Assembly (NCBI GenBank): GCA_947579605.1
Contig: OX388307.1
Location: forward strand, 31,411,237-31,475,236
Direction of reading: 5' to 3'
Origin: Athripsodes cinereus
Lineage: Eukaryota > Arthropoda > Insecta > Trichoptera > Leptoceridae
Length of the DNA: 64,000 bases
In this document: positions 1-10,611 of the stretch, piece by piece
Layout of the letters: each line of letters starts with the position of its first letter
Numbering within the stretch: position 1 is the stretch's first letter
Made by a program: the position numbers and the translations under genes
Notes under the pieces: generated by a model
Databases searched by the model: none
What the model was told of the DNA's origin: nothing
What the model saw: the letters and a program-made list of their open reading frames with translations, nothing else

Positions 1-640
1 TACCAAATATCCGATACTTTATTACCAAAATAATATTCGCAAAACATTTGCATATTTTTTTGATAATACTTTGAAATATGCGAATATTCGTTAAATCACT
101 AATCCATAATAAACAAAAAATCTGCAGTGATGAGGTTTGGTACCCATCTTTATCTTTGGTGGCAAGGAGATGACAGCTTGCATGTTTATTGCAGGCAACT
201 GGTCTATAAAAGATCTATAGAAGTAATAAATAGTTTATGATGTAGTTATTGTCTGTTTTGTGTTTAATACTATGAGATAAAATTAAAAATAAAGTTGAAT
301 AACGAAATTCATATAACATCATAATTTGAATTCACTGAAATTTTTCTTTCAGGAATACTGTGAATATTTTTCTCTTTAGATTCTTTACAAATATTTCTAT
401 ATATATAATCACAATAGGAATGCATAACAAGCAGTTAGTTATTCTTTAGATATATAATAACATACAATATATATATACAAATAAATTGCTTTCATATTTT
501 TACTAACAAATTCCCTTTCCTCTCCCTTTGTATAACAGTAATGTCGTTGCATTCCCAAGTAGTGATGGGACCGATAGCGAATTGGTCGGCTACCGGAAAA
601 CTGGTGAGTTTTTCAGTTGACTATTCGGTGATTATGTGCA
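1..640. other. AT-rich intergenic DNA with one repeat fragment
   Basis: No coding frame with codon-like structure is visible. At about 124-224 there is a diverged piece of the dispersed repeat called the CACTTGTGGG repeat in this annotation (GATGAGGTTTGG then GACAGCTTGCATGTTTATTG). The rest is low-complexity A/T sequence. Confidence 0.5.
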
Positions 641-648
641 TGACGTAT

Positions 649-722
649 TTGATGATGATGATTATGGATGATTTTGTTTTGACGCCGTTTAACAGTCCCT
701 AGACCATCTCAAGGGCGCCTAT
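649..722 (-). mobile_element. LINE 3' tail fragment (CR1-like family)
   Basis: Short copy of the segment that also occurs at 39070-39310, 46495-46560 and 60927-61160. It carries the GACGCCGTTTAACAGTCCC and CATCTCAAGGGCGCC blocks after a GAT-rich start. In the longer copies the minus strand encodes the C-terminus of a LINE reverse-transcriptase protein, so this is a severely 5'-truncated copy. Confidence 0.5.
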
Positions 723-1083
723 TATTTTTATTTAACTATTTTAAAATTTTGAAAACACTTGTCACAAATTTGACTAAAATACGAGAATTTTATTTGAGTT
801 CCAATTGAAGGTATTATTAATTGTAACAAATCTTATTCACTAATTCACATTTTTAAATTAGAAATTTTTAACTAGTTTAAAAATAATAACACCCAAAAAT
901 TTAACTTTATAAAACTATTGAAACTAAAGAAATGTATTAAAGTTTTGTTAATTTGAACAATAAATTATAAGATAATAATATTTAATTTTGAAAAATGACA
1001 CGTCAGAGGTTTCAGGCAGCTTCTATCAGCGCCATCCACCGACCGACTAATTTATAGGAAATTATTTTATAACGTATCACGAT

Positions 1084-1130
1084 TTAAGATGTTTGAAATG
1101 AAATGAAAATGAATGAAATGAAATGAAAAG
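1084..1130. repeat. GAAAT-type pentanucleotide repeat
   Basis: Imperfect GAAAT/GAATG repeats. The following 1130-1310 sequence looks like repeat-derived, non-coding DNA that I could not assign to a family. Confidence 0.5.
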
Positions 1131-1317
1131 CTTTTTATTTCCCTTCTTATAATACATTAACATTTGACAATGATCACAATATCACATTATCATGGACATC
1201 ACACTATGGTCTTATCACTTTTTCTTATTATTACCTATACCTTATCATGGGCTCCCGATAGTGATTCCAGAGGAGCGAGCAAGGGGCAGCCCCCACAGGG
1301 ACCAGACAATGCATAGA

Positions 1318-1560
1318 TTGTGTAAGTCTTCGTAAAAGTAGGATCCCATATTTAAAAGCTTCAGTTCGGCGATGAGGTATGCCACCCATTGGGGTTTTAT
1401 AAACACCTGTCTATTATCCCATCCTGAATGTCTTGATTTTATATTGGCACGGAGAAGACAGCTTGCATATTTTATACGCAGCTGGTCTGTTGGCTACCCG
1501 TGTTGGTATGCTGGTATGGTATGTTGGTATGGTAGTATATATAATATGCCGTGATGGTAT
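1318..1560 (+). repeat. CACTTGTGGG repeat, diverged copy
   Basis: Contains the family landmarks in order: GTAAAAG near the start, GCGATGAGGTATGCCACCC, GGCACGGAGAAGACAGCTTGC, a TTTATACGCAGCTGGTCTG block, then GGCTACCC and a terminal GCCGTGATGG. The same order recurs at a dozen other places in the window, which is the evidence that it is a dispersed repeat. Function and class are unknown; it has no coding capacity. Confidence 0.5.
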
Positions 1561-1740
1561 AATATAATAATAATCTATTATAGGATACTCAAAACTTAGA
1601 TAAAAGATTGACGGAACTTTTCTCTATCGAGGACTCTACGAGACAAATATTTTAGTAAAAATATCATATTTATAAAAAGAGTAAGGCTAATTTGTTTGTT
1701 TTTTATTATTTCATTTTTCTCCGATGATAATATTAACATT

Positions 1741-1980
1741 GCTATACTATACTATACTATACTATACCCTCACGCCATGTCCCAGGAGGGGTAGGTAGAA
1801 CGGAACGCCATATAAATCTATCCTTACATACTTCTTTCGCTTCCTCTACATTCATCCAGTTTCTCATACATGCACGCCGATTTCTCTTACTCAGTACGCG
1901 TCCGTCCTTAAGAATTAATATTAACATTCCAGTTCCATAACTCAACAAGTAGAAATGTTTACGAATATTCGCCATTTTCG
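1741..1980 (-). mobile_element. LINE-like 3' fragment with (ACTAT)n tail
   Basis: Begins with a TATAC pentamer tail and, read on the minus strand, has an open frame whose end resembles LINE-encoded C-termini (residues RRACMRN, EEAKEVCKDR, WRSVL). Homologous copies lie at 50790-50945 (minus) and 62420-62645 (plus), with a short piece at 39112-39155. A 3'-anchored truncated LINE copy is the simplest reading; the clade is not assigned. Confidence 0.45.
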
Positions 1981-2800
1981 CAATTTCTGTATTTTTATAT
2001 TATGCTTTGAAAACACAACAAAAAGTGAAATATAGTACATAATGATCGTACTGTGAAAGACATAAGTTGTTAGGGATATATATTAATATTGTTCCATAAC
2101 TAAATATATAATATATTAAATTATTTATGTATTCTTTATGTTGGATCATACCTACAGTTGTAAAAATAAATATAACAATTAATTATGAGCAAACCAATCA
2201 AGATCCCTTCCTAACCAACTAATTAACACAAATTTGAGGTAGGTACTTTATTTAACAATAAGTTAAAAAATACATTAAAAAATATGTAAAAACACAAAAT
2301 CTATTAATCCAATCTCTAAAAATAATGTTAACCATATCAAAAACCCATTCAAAACTAACTAGTTTAGTAAATCTTGCATCGATATATAAAAGAAACAGGG
2401 TACTTTTTAAAGTAATCTGTTTGTGCCATTGGAAGAGCGGCGTTGATTGTGTCTATTACTAATTGAATTTCGACTTATTGACTGGCCAGTCGGTAATATA
2501 TTTTGCATTGATTTCATATTTTTTGATGTATAATGAACACCTTCTCATTATCCAGCCGAATATTGTGCTACTATTATGAAGAGTTATACCTAATCGGTTA
2601 TGCCGGAAACTGAATTGTTAACGGATATTCTTTTAATCTCTATTTACGATACTATCTCGGTAGTTAATAGTAATACCTTATTTTACAATGACAAATAATA
2701 TTGTAACGAGACGAGACAAGTCGTCATACAAGGAATTGAAGATATTTATTTTTATTCATTCTTAAAAACAAGATTATAGACAATCATGTCATCTTTCACA
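1981..2800. other. AT-rich intergenic DNA
   Basis: No supported gene, RNA or repeat boundary was seen here. Confidence 0.4.
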
Positions 2801-2805
2801 GTAAA

Positions 2806-3262
2806 CAAAATTCATGTAATAAAGATTCAAGCCAATAAAAAAAGGATGATTACGATGGGTGAAATGTCTCATCACTTATGTATTTGCAGACGAAAACAAA
2901 ATTCATGTAATAAAGATTCAAGCCAATAAAAAAAGGATGATTACGATGGGTGACATGTCTCATCACTTATGTATTTGCAGACGCAAACAAAATTCATGTA
3001 ATAAAGATTCAAGTCAATAAAAAAAGGATGATTACGATGGGTGACATGTCTCATCACTTATGTATTTGCAGATGCAAACAAAATTCATGTAATAAAGATT
3101 CAAGCCAACAAAAAAAGGATGATAACAATGGGTGACATGTCTCATCACTTATGTATTTGCAGACTCAAACAAAATTCATGTATCTAATAAAGATTCAAGC
3201 CAATAAAAAAAGGATGATTACGATGGGTGACATGTCTCATCACTTATGTATTTTTGCAGACG
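2806..3262. repeat. 91-bp minisatellite, five copies
   Basis: The TTCATG motif recurs at 2811, 2902, 2993, 3084 and 3175, an exact period of 91 bp. Copies differ by a few substitutions (for example GAAATG versus GACATG), and the last unit has a 4-nt insertion (TATC). A short open frame within it is an artefact of the repeat. Confidence 0.9.
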
Positions 3263-3556
3263 TAAAGTGACATAAAAGACTTTTAGTTTTAAATTTTGTT
3301 ATACGTATATATAAATACTTATTGAGTCTGTAATATCTAAGTTTAAGTTCTCTGGTGAAAATTCTTAGGATCTCTCTATTATGTAAGTGTAAGAGTGTCA
3401 CTACTTTGCTTTGACGAGAAGTCTTTAGTGAGGTTTCCACATGTTTTTGCCTTGGTATAGTTAACCAGCTATTAAAAGCTTTTTCTTGCATTCTCTTATA
3501 ATATTTTCCGTCGAGTTCCTGGTCATAATTATGTCTCGCATCTTTTAAATATCCTG
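3263..3556 (-). other. Unassigned open frame next to a MITE (possible exon)
   Basis: A minus-strand frame stays open from inside the MITE (3638) to 3240. The part outside the MITE and minisatellite encodes roughly 95 residues rich in Lys, Arg, Tyr and Leu, with a stretch such as NYDQELDGKYYKRMQEKAF. A CAG acceptor-like site lies near 3556. I recognise no family and cannot rule out chance, so this is only a candidate exon. Confidence 0.2.
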
Positions 3557-3560
3557 GGCC

Positions 3561-3752
3561 CCTAGTCAAAACACATTTAAGCGTTACGTTTTCGTTTCGT
3601 TTTCGTTCAAACAAGACGAGGTTGCAAGAACGCATCAATTTTCGTAGCTAAAATACACAAGTAGCTACGAAAATTGACGCGTTCTCGCAACGTCGTCCGC
3701 GTTTGAACGAAAACTAAATGAAAATCTAACGCTTAAATGTGTTTTGACTAGG
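3561..3752. mobile_element. Fold-back MITE, family FB-A
   Basis: The two halves are imperfect inverted repeats: it starts CCTAGTCAAAACACATTTAA and ends with the complement of that string. Inner arms also pair (TTTCGTAGCTA against TAGCTACGAAAA) around a short centre. A related element with the same architecture lies at 21517-21716. No transposase is encoded. Confidence 0.75.
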
Positions 3753-3822
3753 CCTACTGGTGTTTGTTGAATAGCTTTCTGAGTTTCATAACTATTGGAA
3801 CCTGTCACGAAATCCCAGAATT

Positions 3823-4125
3823 GTTACTCCTGCATATAGAGAGGTCGCAGTTGCGATGGCTGGGTCACGTTCTCCGCATGCCAGAGGACAGACTACCACT
3901 TAAATCTTTGGAGGCTGTGGGAGAGGGCAGAAGACCGGTGGGGCGCCCTAGAAGAAGCTGGCAAGGGCAGGTGTTAAATTTGTGTGTTGAAAGGCTTGGT
4001 TTGGAGTGGCCAGAGGTCCTGGAAGCAGCGGTGGACAGAGATCTCTGGAGGAGGTACCTAGGCGCAATGGGCCCCCGACCCAACTAGGATAAGGGGAAGA
4101 AGATGTATGTATGTATGTATATTAT
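3823..4125 (+). mobile_element. 5'-truncated LINE copy with (ATGT)n tail (LINE-Q)
   Basis: Encodes the last ~87 residues of a non-LTR reverse-transcriptase protein, including SQLRWLGHVLRMPEDRLP, VGRPRRSW and WPEVLEAAVDRDLWR, and ends MGPRPN before a TAG stop. A short spacer and an ATGT microsatellite tail follow. Longer and antisense copies are at 62720-63155 and 26787-26966. Similarity starts abruptly near 3823, as expected for a 5' truncation. The clade is not assigned with confidence. Confidence 0.8.
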
Positions 4126-5070
4126 TATTATTATCATTATTGGAAAATTCGATAAATTGTAACAAGCATTTTATTCTAAACAAAAATTAAACAACTCGAG
4201 AGAGAGACGTTTTTCGCCTTCTCAGGTCATTATCAATCGAAATGGTTTATGTCCCTGAATGTGTAGGTATGCAAGACAAAATATTAATAAAACAACAATA
4301 TGAATAAAGAAGATGGAAGTGGTTAGATGGAAAAATCACAAATATAGTGAAAATCTCGCCACTACACATCATCACATTTTTTTTGTTGTTAATTTGCTTT
4401 GATGATTTTGTTGCTCACACGATCATGTGCAAAAAGAATAAAAGAAATAATGTGACTAGTTGGTAGTCTCCAAGTATTTATGCATTTGTCAAATTTATAA
4501 TGTGTAATCTCGAATTATCTTTATACTTATTTGAATAATACCAGGAAGGTGCTACTTCCGACAGCGTCTTAGTTTATCATCTTATCTAGTATATTATTAT
4601 ATAAACGACAATTCATTCTTGAAAGCAAATTGCGGTCTTTATTTAGTTGACAAACTTACTGAGAGTCTTAAAAAATATATTGAATCTCTTTGGAATCTGT
4701 CAAAATACACTATCGAGATTTTGGAAAACTTGCATCAATAACAAAATATTTGAAACCAAGTTTAAATTTTGAACAGCTCGTTTTAAGATAAGATTTTAGT
4801 TTAATCCCCGTCGAGAGTAATTTCACTGGTCTCAGTGGGTAGACAGAGAGTATTGGTAGTAGCAGTATTAGCAATATATTCGGTGGCTGGCTTAGCAATA
4901 TAAGATTATTGCTGTATAGATTGTAGTTGTATGTAGGTGTGCGCCTCTGTCGATATTGGACAGGTGATTCAAGTCTTGAAGAGAGTTCGAAATAACTATA
5001 ATGCGTTCATAATGAGATGACAGGAATAATTTGAATTTTCATTTTTCTTAAATTTTTTTACAACCATCTT
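4126..5070. other. Intergenic DNA, no gene seen
   Basis: A/T-rich sequence. Around 4285-4390 the motif GGTTAGATGG followed by ATCTCGCCACT resembles segments near 20330 and 58550, so a short dispersed repeat remnant is possible. Nothing else is supported. Confidence 0.35.
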
Positions 5071-5072
5071 TT

Positions 5073-5145
5073 CAAGACACAAACTTTTAGCTTACTATGA
5101 AAGGTGGATAAAGTTGTATTTGGGTTTATAACAAAATCGGAGGTT
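5073..5145 (+). mobile_element. SINE-2 3' fragment
   Basis: Matches the 3' part of the tRNA-derived SINE at 20480-20635: CTTTTAGCTTACTATGAAAG, then a GTTGTATTTGGGTTTATAAC block. The tRNA-like head is absent. Confidence 0.5.
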
Positions 5146-5375
5146 TCATAATTTTTTTTCCGTTTTCGGCTGGGGTAAACAAACTAGGTATATCGATTTC
5201 CAATGAAGCAGTCATAAATAGGGTTAGAAGTTTAAGATTTAAAAAATGTACATATCAAACACAATTTATAGAAAACTGTATGAATATGTGTGTGTGTTTA
5301 TTTTGTAAGTTTCTTTCAATTGCTATGAATTTTGTTTTTTTTTTTAATGTTATAATTCAGTTTTATACCTTTAGG

Positions 5376-5520
5376 TTAGTTGAAAGAGATCGCGCCTTTG
5401 CGATAAACTCACCCTCTGTAAGTTGATTGTATTTAATTAAAATGCATGTTTTTTACGTAATTGTTTGTAATCAATGTACAGTAAGAAATGAAATAAATTG
5501 ATAAATAAATAAAATTACGC
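5376..5520 (+). mobile_element. LINE 3' tail fragment (LINE-V)
   Basis: Carries the block AGATCGCGCCTTTGCGATAA then ACTCACCCTCTGTA, followed by an A/T stretch and AAATAAATAAATAAAA-type tail. Related copies occur at 6607-6660 (plus), 8936-8990 and 61543-61605 (minus). Confidence 0.45.
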
Positions 5521-5640
5521 TTAATAAAAAATCCTTACTTTTTTCTGTACATCCAAGAGTAAGTATGAAAAAAGGTGTAAATGTATTCATGGACTTAAAA
5601 TATAATCACTTCGTATCCAATCTAATTAACATTTTTTAAA

Positions 5641-6147
5641 ATGAAACACAATAAATAGTAATTCCACTATTGACTTTATTTATTTTTGCGAGCCGGTATT
5701 CAAGAGCTTCCGCACTCATCGTCAGGCAAAAGTAAAGTGAAGCTTCATTACAAGTTAAGTATGTGACAAACAGAAAACAATAGGAAAAAATTAAAATTAA
5801 AAAGATGTGTTATTATCATGTATCGTCAACCATATTATAATAATTATGAGCCGCTCTCATAAGGGTTTTCTGTGGTTTCCCCGTTATTGTTAAAAGGTAA
5901 ATGCTGGAGATGTTTGATATAAGACCGTCCACAGCGGCTCATAATTATTATAATATGGTTGACGATACATGATAATAACACATCTTTTTAATTTTAATTT
6001 TTTCCTATTGTTTTCTGTTTGTCACATACTTAACTTGTAATGAAGCTTCACTTTACTTTTGCCTGACGATGAGAGCGGAAGCTCTTGAAAGCCGGCTCGC
6101 AAAAATAAATAAAGTCAATAGTGGAATAACTACATATTGTGTTTCAT
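5641..6147. mobile_element. Long-arm fold-back element, family FB-B
   Basis: Two inverted arms of about 214 bp (5641-5854 and 5933-6147) flank a ~78-bp loop. The outer ends are ATGAAACACA and its complement. Flanks read TTAAA on both sides, a possible 5-bp target duplication. The arms are highly similar, with a few substitutions and small indels. No coding capacity. Diverged arm fragments are at about 45345-45440 and 50718-50765. Confidence 0.85.
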
Positions 6148-7395
6148 TTAAAAAAATATTAATATGAACTTCCACCAAGAACCTTCGGTCGATAAATTAA
6201 ACTAATTAACATTGTGTTACATATTTTGTGTGCAAAATAAAGTTTGCCGTGTTGTCGCTGTCAACTTATGTCGGATGTGCTTTACTTATATAGGTTTTCA
6301 CTAGGATGCAGGTGTTCTCGCGATGCTTATTTGATGAAATTGTATTTTCTCCGCAATACTCTCTTGGCGACACAGCGACACGACGCGACGCGGCATGGCG
6401 CAAGCGACATGGCACCGAATACATACATACATACAATAATATAATATATTTATATGTTTGGGGATGATTTTTTGTAACAATGTTTAAGCAACACCAATTT
6501 AAAACTGGGGGATCACTCTAACATGACGTTTCATATCGACTATCCAGTTTCATCAACAAGTAGAAATGTCGTACATATATTCGAGAAATCGCCATTTTTG
6601 TAATTTTGGTTAAGTTGGAAGAAATCGCGCCTCTGCGATAAACTCGCCCTCTGTATATTTTTATTTTTTTTTATTTATTTTATTACACTAATACATTACA
6701 ACTCTTATACATATTTTCATTGATGCTGCCCAACTAGGTGTAACCTGTTCTAGGGCAAACATCTCACAAACATATCAATCATATAGAAACATATACACAA
6801 TCACAAAAAGCATTATTTCCTATATTGATACAATCACATTCATAACAAGAAAAACACTGCTGTAAACCGTCCATACATGAACTAATGCACAAACAAACCA
6901 TTTCTCCATATAAAACCAGAAAAAAACAACACATCCCTCAACTACACACATCACAAATCCCACACCACATACTAACACACGTATATCACCCCACATAAAA
7001 CACAAAACAAATCATGGAACAAATCCTAAGATATCTTGCCATCTCTCCATTGGCAGATCAGACACCCACCCATAACATGCTCTTTAAATTCAACAAAAAC
7101 AGTGATTTCTCTAATATTGATTTTATGATTGTCATTGTTTTAAATGTATTTTGTGTGAATTTGATTGTAATCAATGTACATACCTACAGTAAAGAATAAA
7201 TAAATAAAATATTTATATAATGTTTCAAAAACACAACAAAAAATAAAATGAAGATACTATATAATAATCGCTCTGTCAAAGATATACTTTATTTTTGTTC
7301 CGTTTAATAGTAAAAAATTTCAAAGTATTTATTGTGGAATTGACAATAGATAAATTTAATATTTTTTCCATAACTAAATTTTTAAGTAATATAAT
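6148..7395. other. Intergenic DNA with LINE tail fragments
   Basis: A LINE-V tail piece lies at about 6607-6660. A T-rich block from 6660 followed by GATGCTGCCCAACTAGGTGT looks like the antisense 3' end of another LINE (compare GTGTTGCTGCCCCACTAGG near 53354). 7110-7200 ends in an AATAAATAAATAAAAT-like tail. No host gene seen. Confidence 0.4.
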
Positions 7396-7662
7396 CGGTG
7401 TGGCGCGGAGGCTAACGCACTTGCCTTTGATCGAGTCACTAGGTCACGGGTTCGATTCCCGGCCAGGGCAAAATGAAGAATGACCTTTTTCAAATTGTCC
7501 AGGGACTGGTTCTTGTTCAGTGCATTGTATATATGTGTATCGTCGTGTTAGTACCCATAATACAAGATTAATTTCTTAGTTTGGGACTAGCTCGGTCTGT
7601 GTGAATTGTCTATACATGTTATGTTATGTTGTCTATACATGTAATGTTATGTTATAAATAGA
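7396..7662 (+). mobile_element. tRNA-derived SINE (SINE-1)
   Basis: Head contains an A-box-like TGGCGCGGAGG (7401-7411) and a B-box GGTTCGATTCC (7449-7459), the internal RNA polymerase III promoter layout of a tRNA. A non-tRNA body follows (GTACCCATAATACAAGATTA, then GGGACTAGCTCGGTCTGTG). The 3' end has ATGTTATGTTATG-type repeats. Antisense copies at 27430-27656 and 47946-48201 share head and body, so this is a SINE family rather than a tRNA gene. Confidence 0.85.
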
Positions 7663-9767
7663 GGGATCCGTGCATTTTTTTAAAATAAATTTATTTTTAG
7701 GAATTCCAAGAGAGACATTGATTGTACATATGTGTTATCAATTAAATATAACATTATATTTCTGAACAGTCAATATATATGAACCAATCACTCATATCGA
7801 GCTAGTTCCAAATTAAAATATAAATATTGTATTATGGGTACTAATGCGATCATACATAACCTACCTCTATATAAAATACTTCCACCACCTAAACACATAA
7901 CACTCATACTCAGGACATTGAATATTGATGCTCTCACAGATCGCCCTACAGTGCAGATCCGATTGTAATTTTGACACTATCAAATTTGATTACGCGGGAG
8001 TGACCCGAATTTGAGTTGACAGCATAAAGAGACAATAAGAAAAAGGACCTCGTGAATCACACACAAGAGAGTTACCTCTGCGCCAAGCCGGCCGTCGAAA
8101 CTGTTTAAGGTTTTCTGCTTGATAATAAAACTATTATCATCTTCATTTTTTTTTATTTGGACACACTCATTATGCTCAATTTTGTGAATTGACACATTGT
8201 TGCATAAATGCATTGTCACTATAATAAGGTAGGTATAGAGACAATCTTCCAACACCAAACTGTAAGATACAGGCTAGATAGATACATAGAAATATAGATT
8301 ATAAGAAAGCTTATACTGTCAACCTTGTATAGTTATACAGGATGCGGTGCCATTGATAAGCTTTTTATAGAAAGAAGATAACTACATATATTTTTGAAAT
8401 TGTTGAAATGTAACATTGTACAAGATGATGTAATTAACAGTCATCTCTTACAAGTTAGATAATCAGCGGACTTTCTAGACGAAGTTGACATACATATTTA
8501 TTTATTTATTCATTCTATTTGTCACTGCACATTTTTTTTTTTTTTTTTTATTTATTTAAAAGAAACCCTCAAACAGCAGGTAGAATCTGCTGGTTTCAGA
8601 AGGCCATTATGTTAAAAATTACATTAAATATAAGAACACACTACAAGCAGAATACAATCAATAATTTTTTAAGTCTATCATTATATCACACTATAACTAT
8701 ATTGTATATATTCACTTCATTGTAGGTATCAATATCATTAAACATTATTTAACATCACACTGGTTATATCAAATTATTCTTGATAAGATTCTTAACTTTC
8801 TTAGTGTACTGTTTTATATTCTTTGAACTTCTGATGTCCTTTGATATTGCATTATACAGCAATATCAATTTGGTTACAATATATCAAATGAGAACAAAGT
8901 ATCATAAAAAAACAGTTATATAAATACAATTCAATGTACAGAGGGCGAGTTTATCGTTAAAATGCGATGTCTTCCAACTAACCCGGTTATTAAAATTGAA
9001 ATTCGTATACACCTATATTTATATACACACATACATATCAACAGTAAATGTAGAAATAAAGATACAACACAAAGCAAACAACAACAAAAAAACACATGCA
9101 AGGAACGATGTACTTAATGGACGCATCTTCTTAGCCATACAATAAAACATAATGCTATACAGCGATGAGTTCAGTCACCCACTCTGAAAATACTGATATG
9201 AGAAAGGCATGAGAAGAATAGGTGGAATTGGTGAACGTCGCCACGGTATAAAGCGCTTAAGCCAGCCTAAGCCGATTCGTAAACGTAGCAACACCTAATA
9301 CTCTCTTCTTTATCTTGCAGCTGATACATTTCTTGCGATTGGATCATTCCTATATACGTATAAGATTTTTAAAATCTCCGTATTGAGGTATGATGATAAA
9401 AGGATTTGAGATGAAAAGGGAAGGGAGAAATTATTTTAAAAAGAAAAAAATTAAACTGTTTGTTGTTCTTAAAATTATTACCATTTTTCAAGATTACGTA
9501 TCTACGTAGACACGTAATTTTTTGATGGAAAAATTTACATTACAGAAAATGAAGTTCAAGACATCAAAACAAAATTATATTTTTATTATTATCTGCCATA
9601 TTTTTTTGTGGAATAAGCATATTATAAAACTTTAGACTTTCCTGTGAAGTCTCCATCAAAGAACATGTCTCTCACACTTTTTTGTTAATGTTTGAGTGAT
9701 CTGTAAAAGGCAGATATACGAAAAACATCACGTTTTGGACATCTTCAGTTCGGCATTTTTTGTCACC
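7663..9767. other. Repeat-derived intergenic DNA
   Basis: An 18-nt T run at 8531 followed by ATTTATTTAAAAGAAACCC marks the antisense 3' end of a poly(A)-tailed retroelement (about 8529-8700). An antisense LINE-V tail is at 8936-8990 (GTACAGAGGGCGAGTTTATC). The remainder shows no gene. Confidence 0.4.
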
Positions 9768-9806
9768 CATCCATGAGACGTAACGAAGGAATTCATTCGA
9801 ATAGGT
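9768..9806. mobile_element. Left piece of a fold-back MITE split by the LTR array
   Basis: CCATGAGACGTAACGAAGG followed by ATTCATTCGAAT matches the arm of the fold-back element at 28437-28690. It ends with AGGT (9803-9806), the target duplication of the LTR array. The rest of the arm resumes at 15784. Confidence 0.65.
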
Positions 9807-9858
9807 TGACAAGGCCTTCTTTGCTGGAAAGGAGGTAAAGAGTAACCAGCAAACAGCA
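9807..9858 (-). mobile_element. Remnant of the outermost LTR (52 bp)
   Basis: Its 52 bp match 10612-10663 and 14261-14312, the terminal 52 bp of the full LTRs. At 9858 the sequence jumps to internal-region sequence, so most of this LTR and the adjoining internal DNA were deleted. The true terminus TGAC and the adjacent AGGT target duplication are preserved. Confidence 0.8.
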
Positions 9859-10611
9859 TCTTCCCGCACACTTTCAACAGTTATGATTACAAGATATACA
9901 AATTATTTTCGAGTACCTACCTACCTCAATACCTATCAAATTAAAATATTATTAAATACAATCCCAAGCTGAGCGCCAGGTTATTTTTAAGCGAAACAAC
10001 CAAACTTATCAAAATATAAAACCTACAATATCCATAACAATATACACCCACATACAAATTGATTATACGATAACTTCCCCTGTACATACTATAGATACGT
10101 AGCTTTTTTATACCTAGAACTTATCTAAGGCGCCTTATTTCTATACAACCTATAACTATTTAAAACAAAAAATCTATACCTAATATTCACAAACTTAAAC
10201 AAAATTACACACATAAAAAAATAACCTAGTCTATTTACACCACATCTGTAGTAATTTTTCGATTTCCCGCCTTTTACGGGACACACAAAAATATACTAAA
10301 AAAAAGTGGGGGCAATATTCATCCGCCGTAAACCCCACGGCTTTGTTCTACATACACTAAACTAATTTTCCCATGGCACAAAAAACATACTGATTATGTT
10401 ACCAACCATTTCAAAACAATCTTACATCATCGCCAAACAACAAGCAATATGCCAACCAACAAAAAATATTCAATAAATTTACGATAAAACTCTATCTCCT
10501 TTCCAACACCTCGTCTCTCAGGGATATAAACCGTGGGTCCGTTTAAGTGATTATACACCCTTTGGAGGGTGTATTTTTTCACTTAGTGCCCCATTTGTTG
10601 GGAGCCAAAAT

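Noticed and set aside
2806..3262. CRISPR-like array
   Set aside because: The 91-bp units are contiguous with no variable spacers, no cas-like genes exist, and the window is eukaryotic.
7396..7470. tRNA gene
   Set aside because: A and B boxes are present, but no proper cloverleaf is evident and three copies share a long non-tRNA body, so it is the SINE head.
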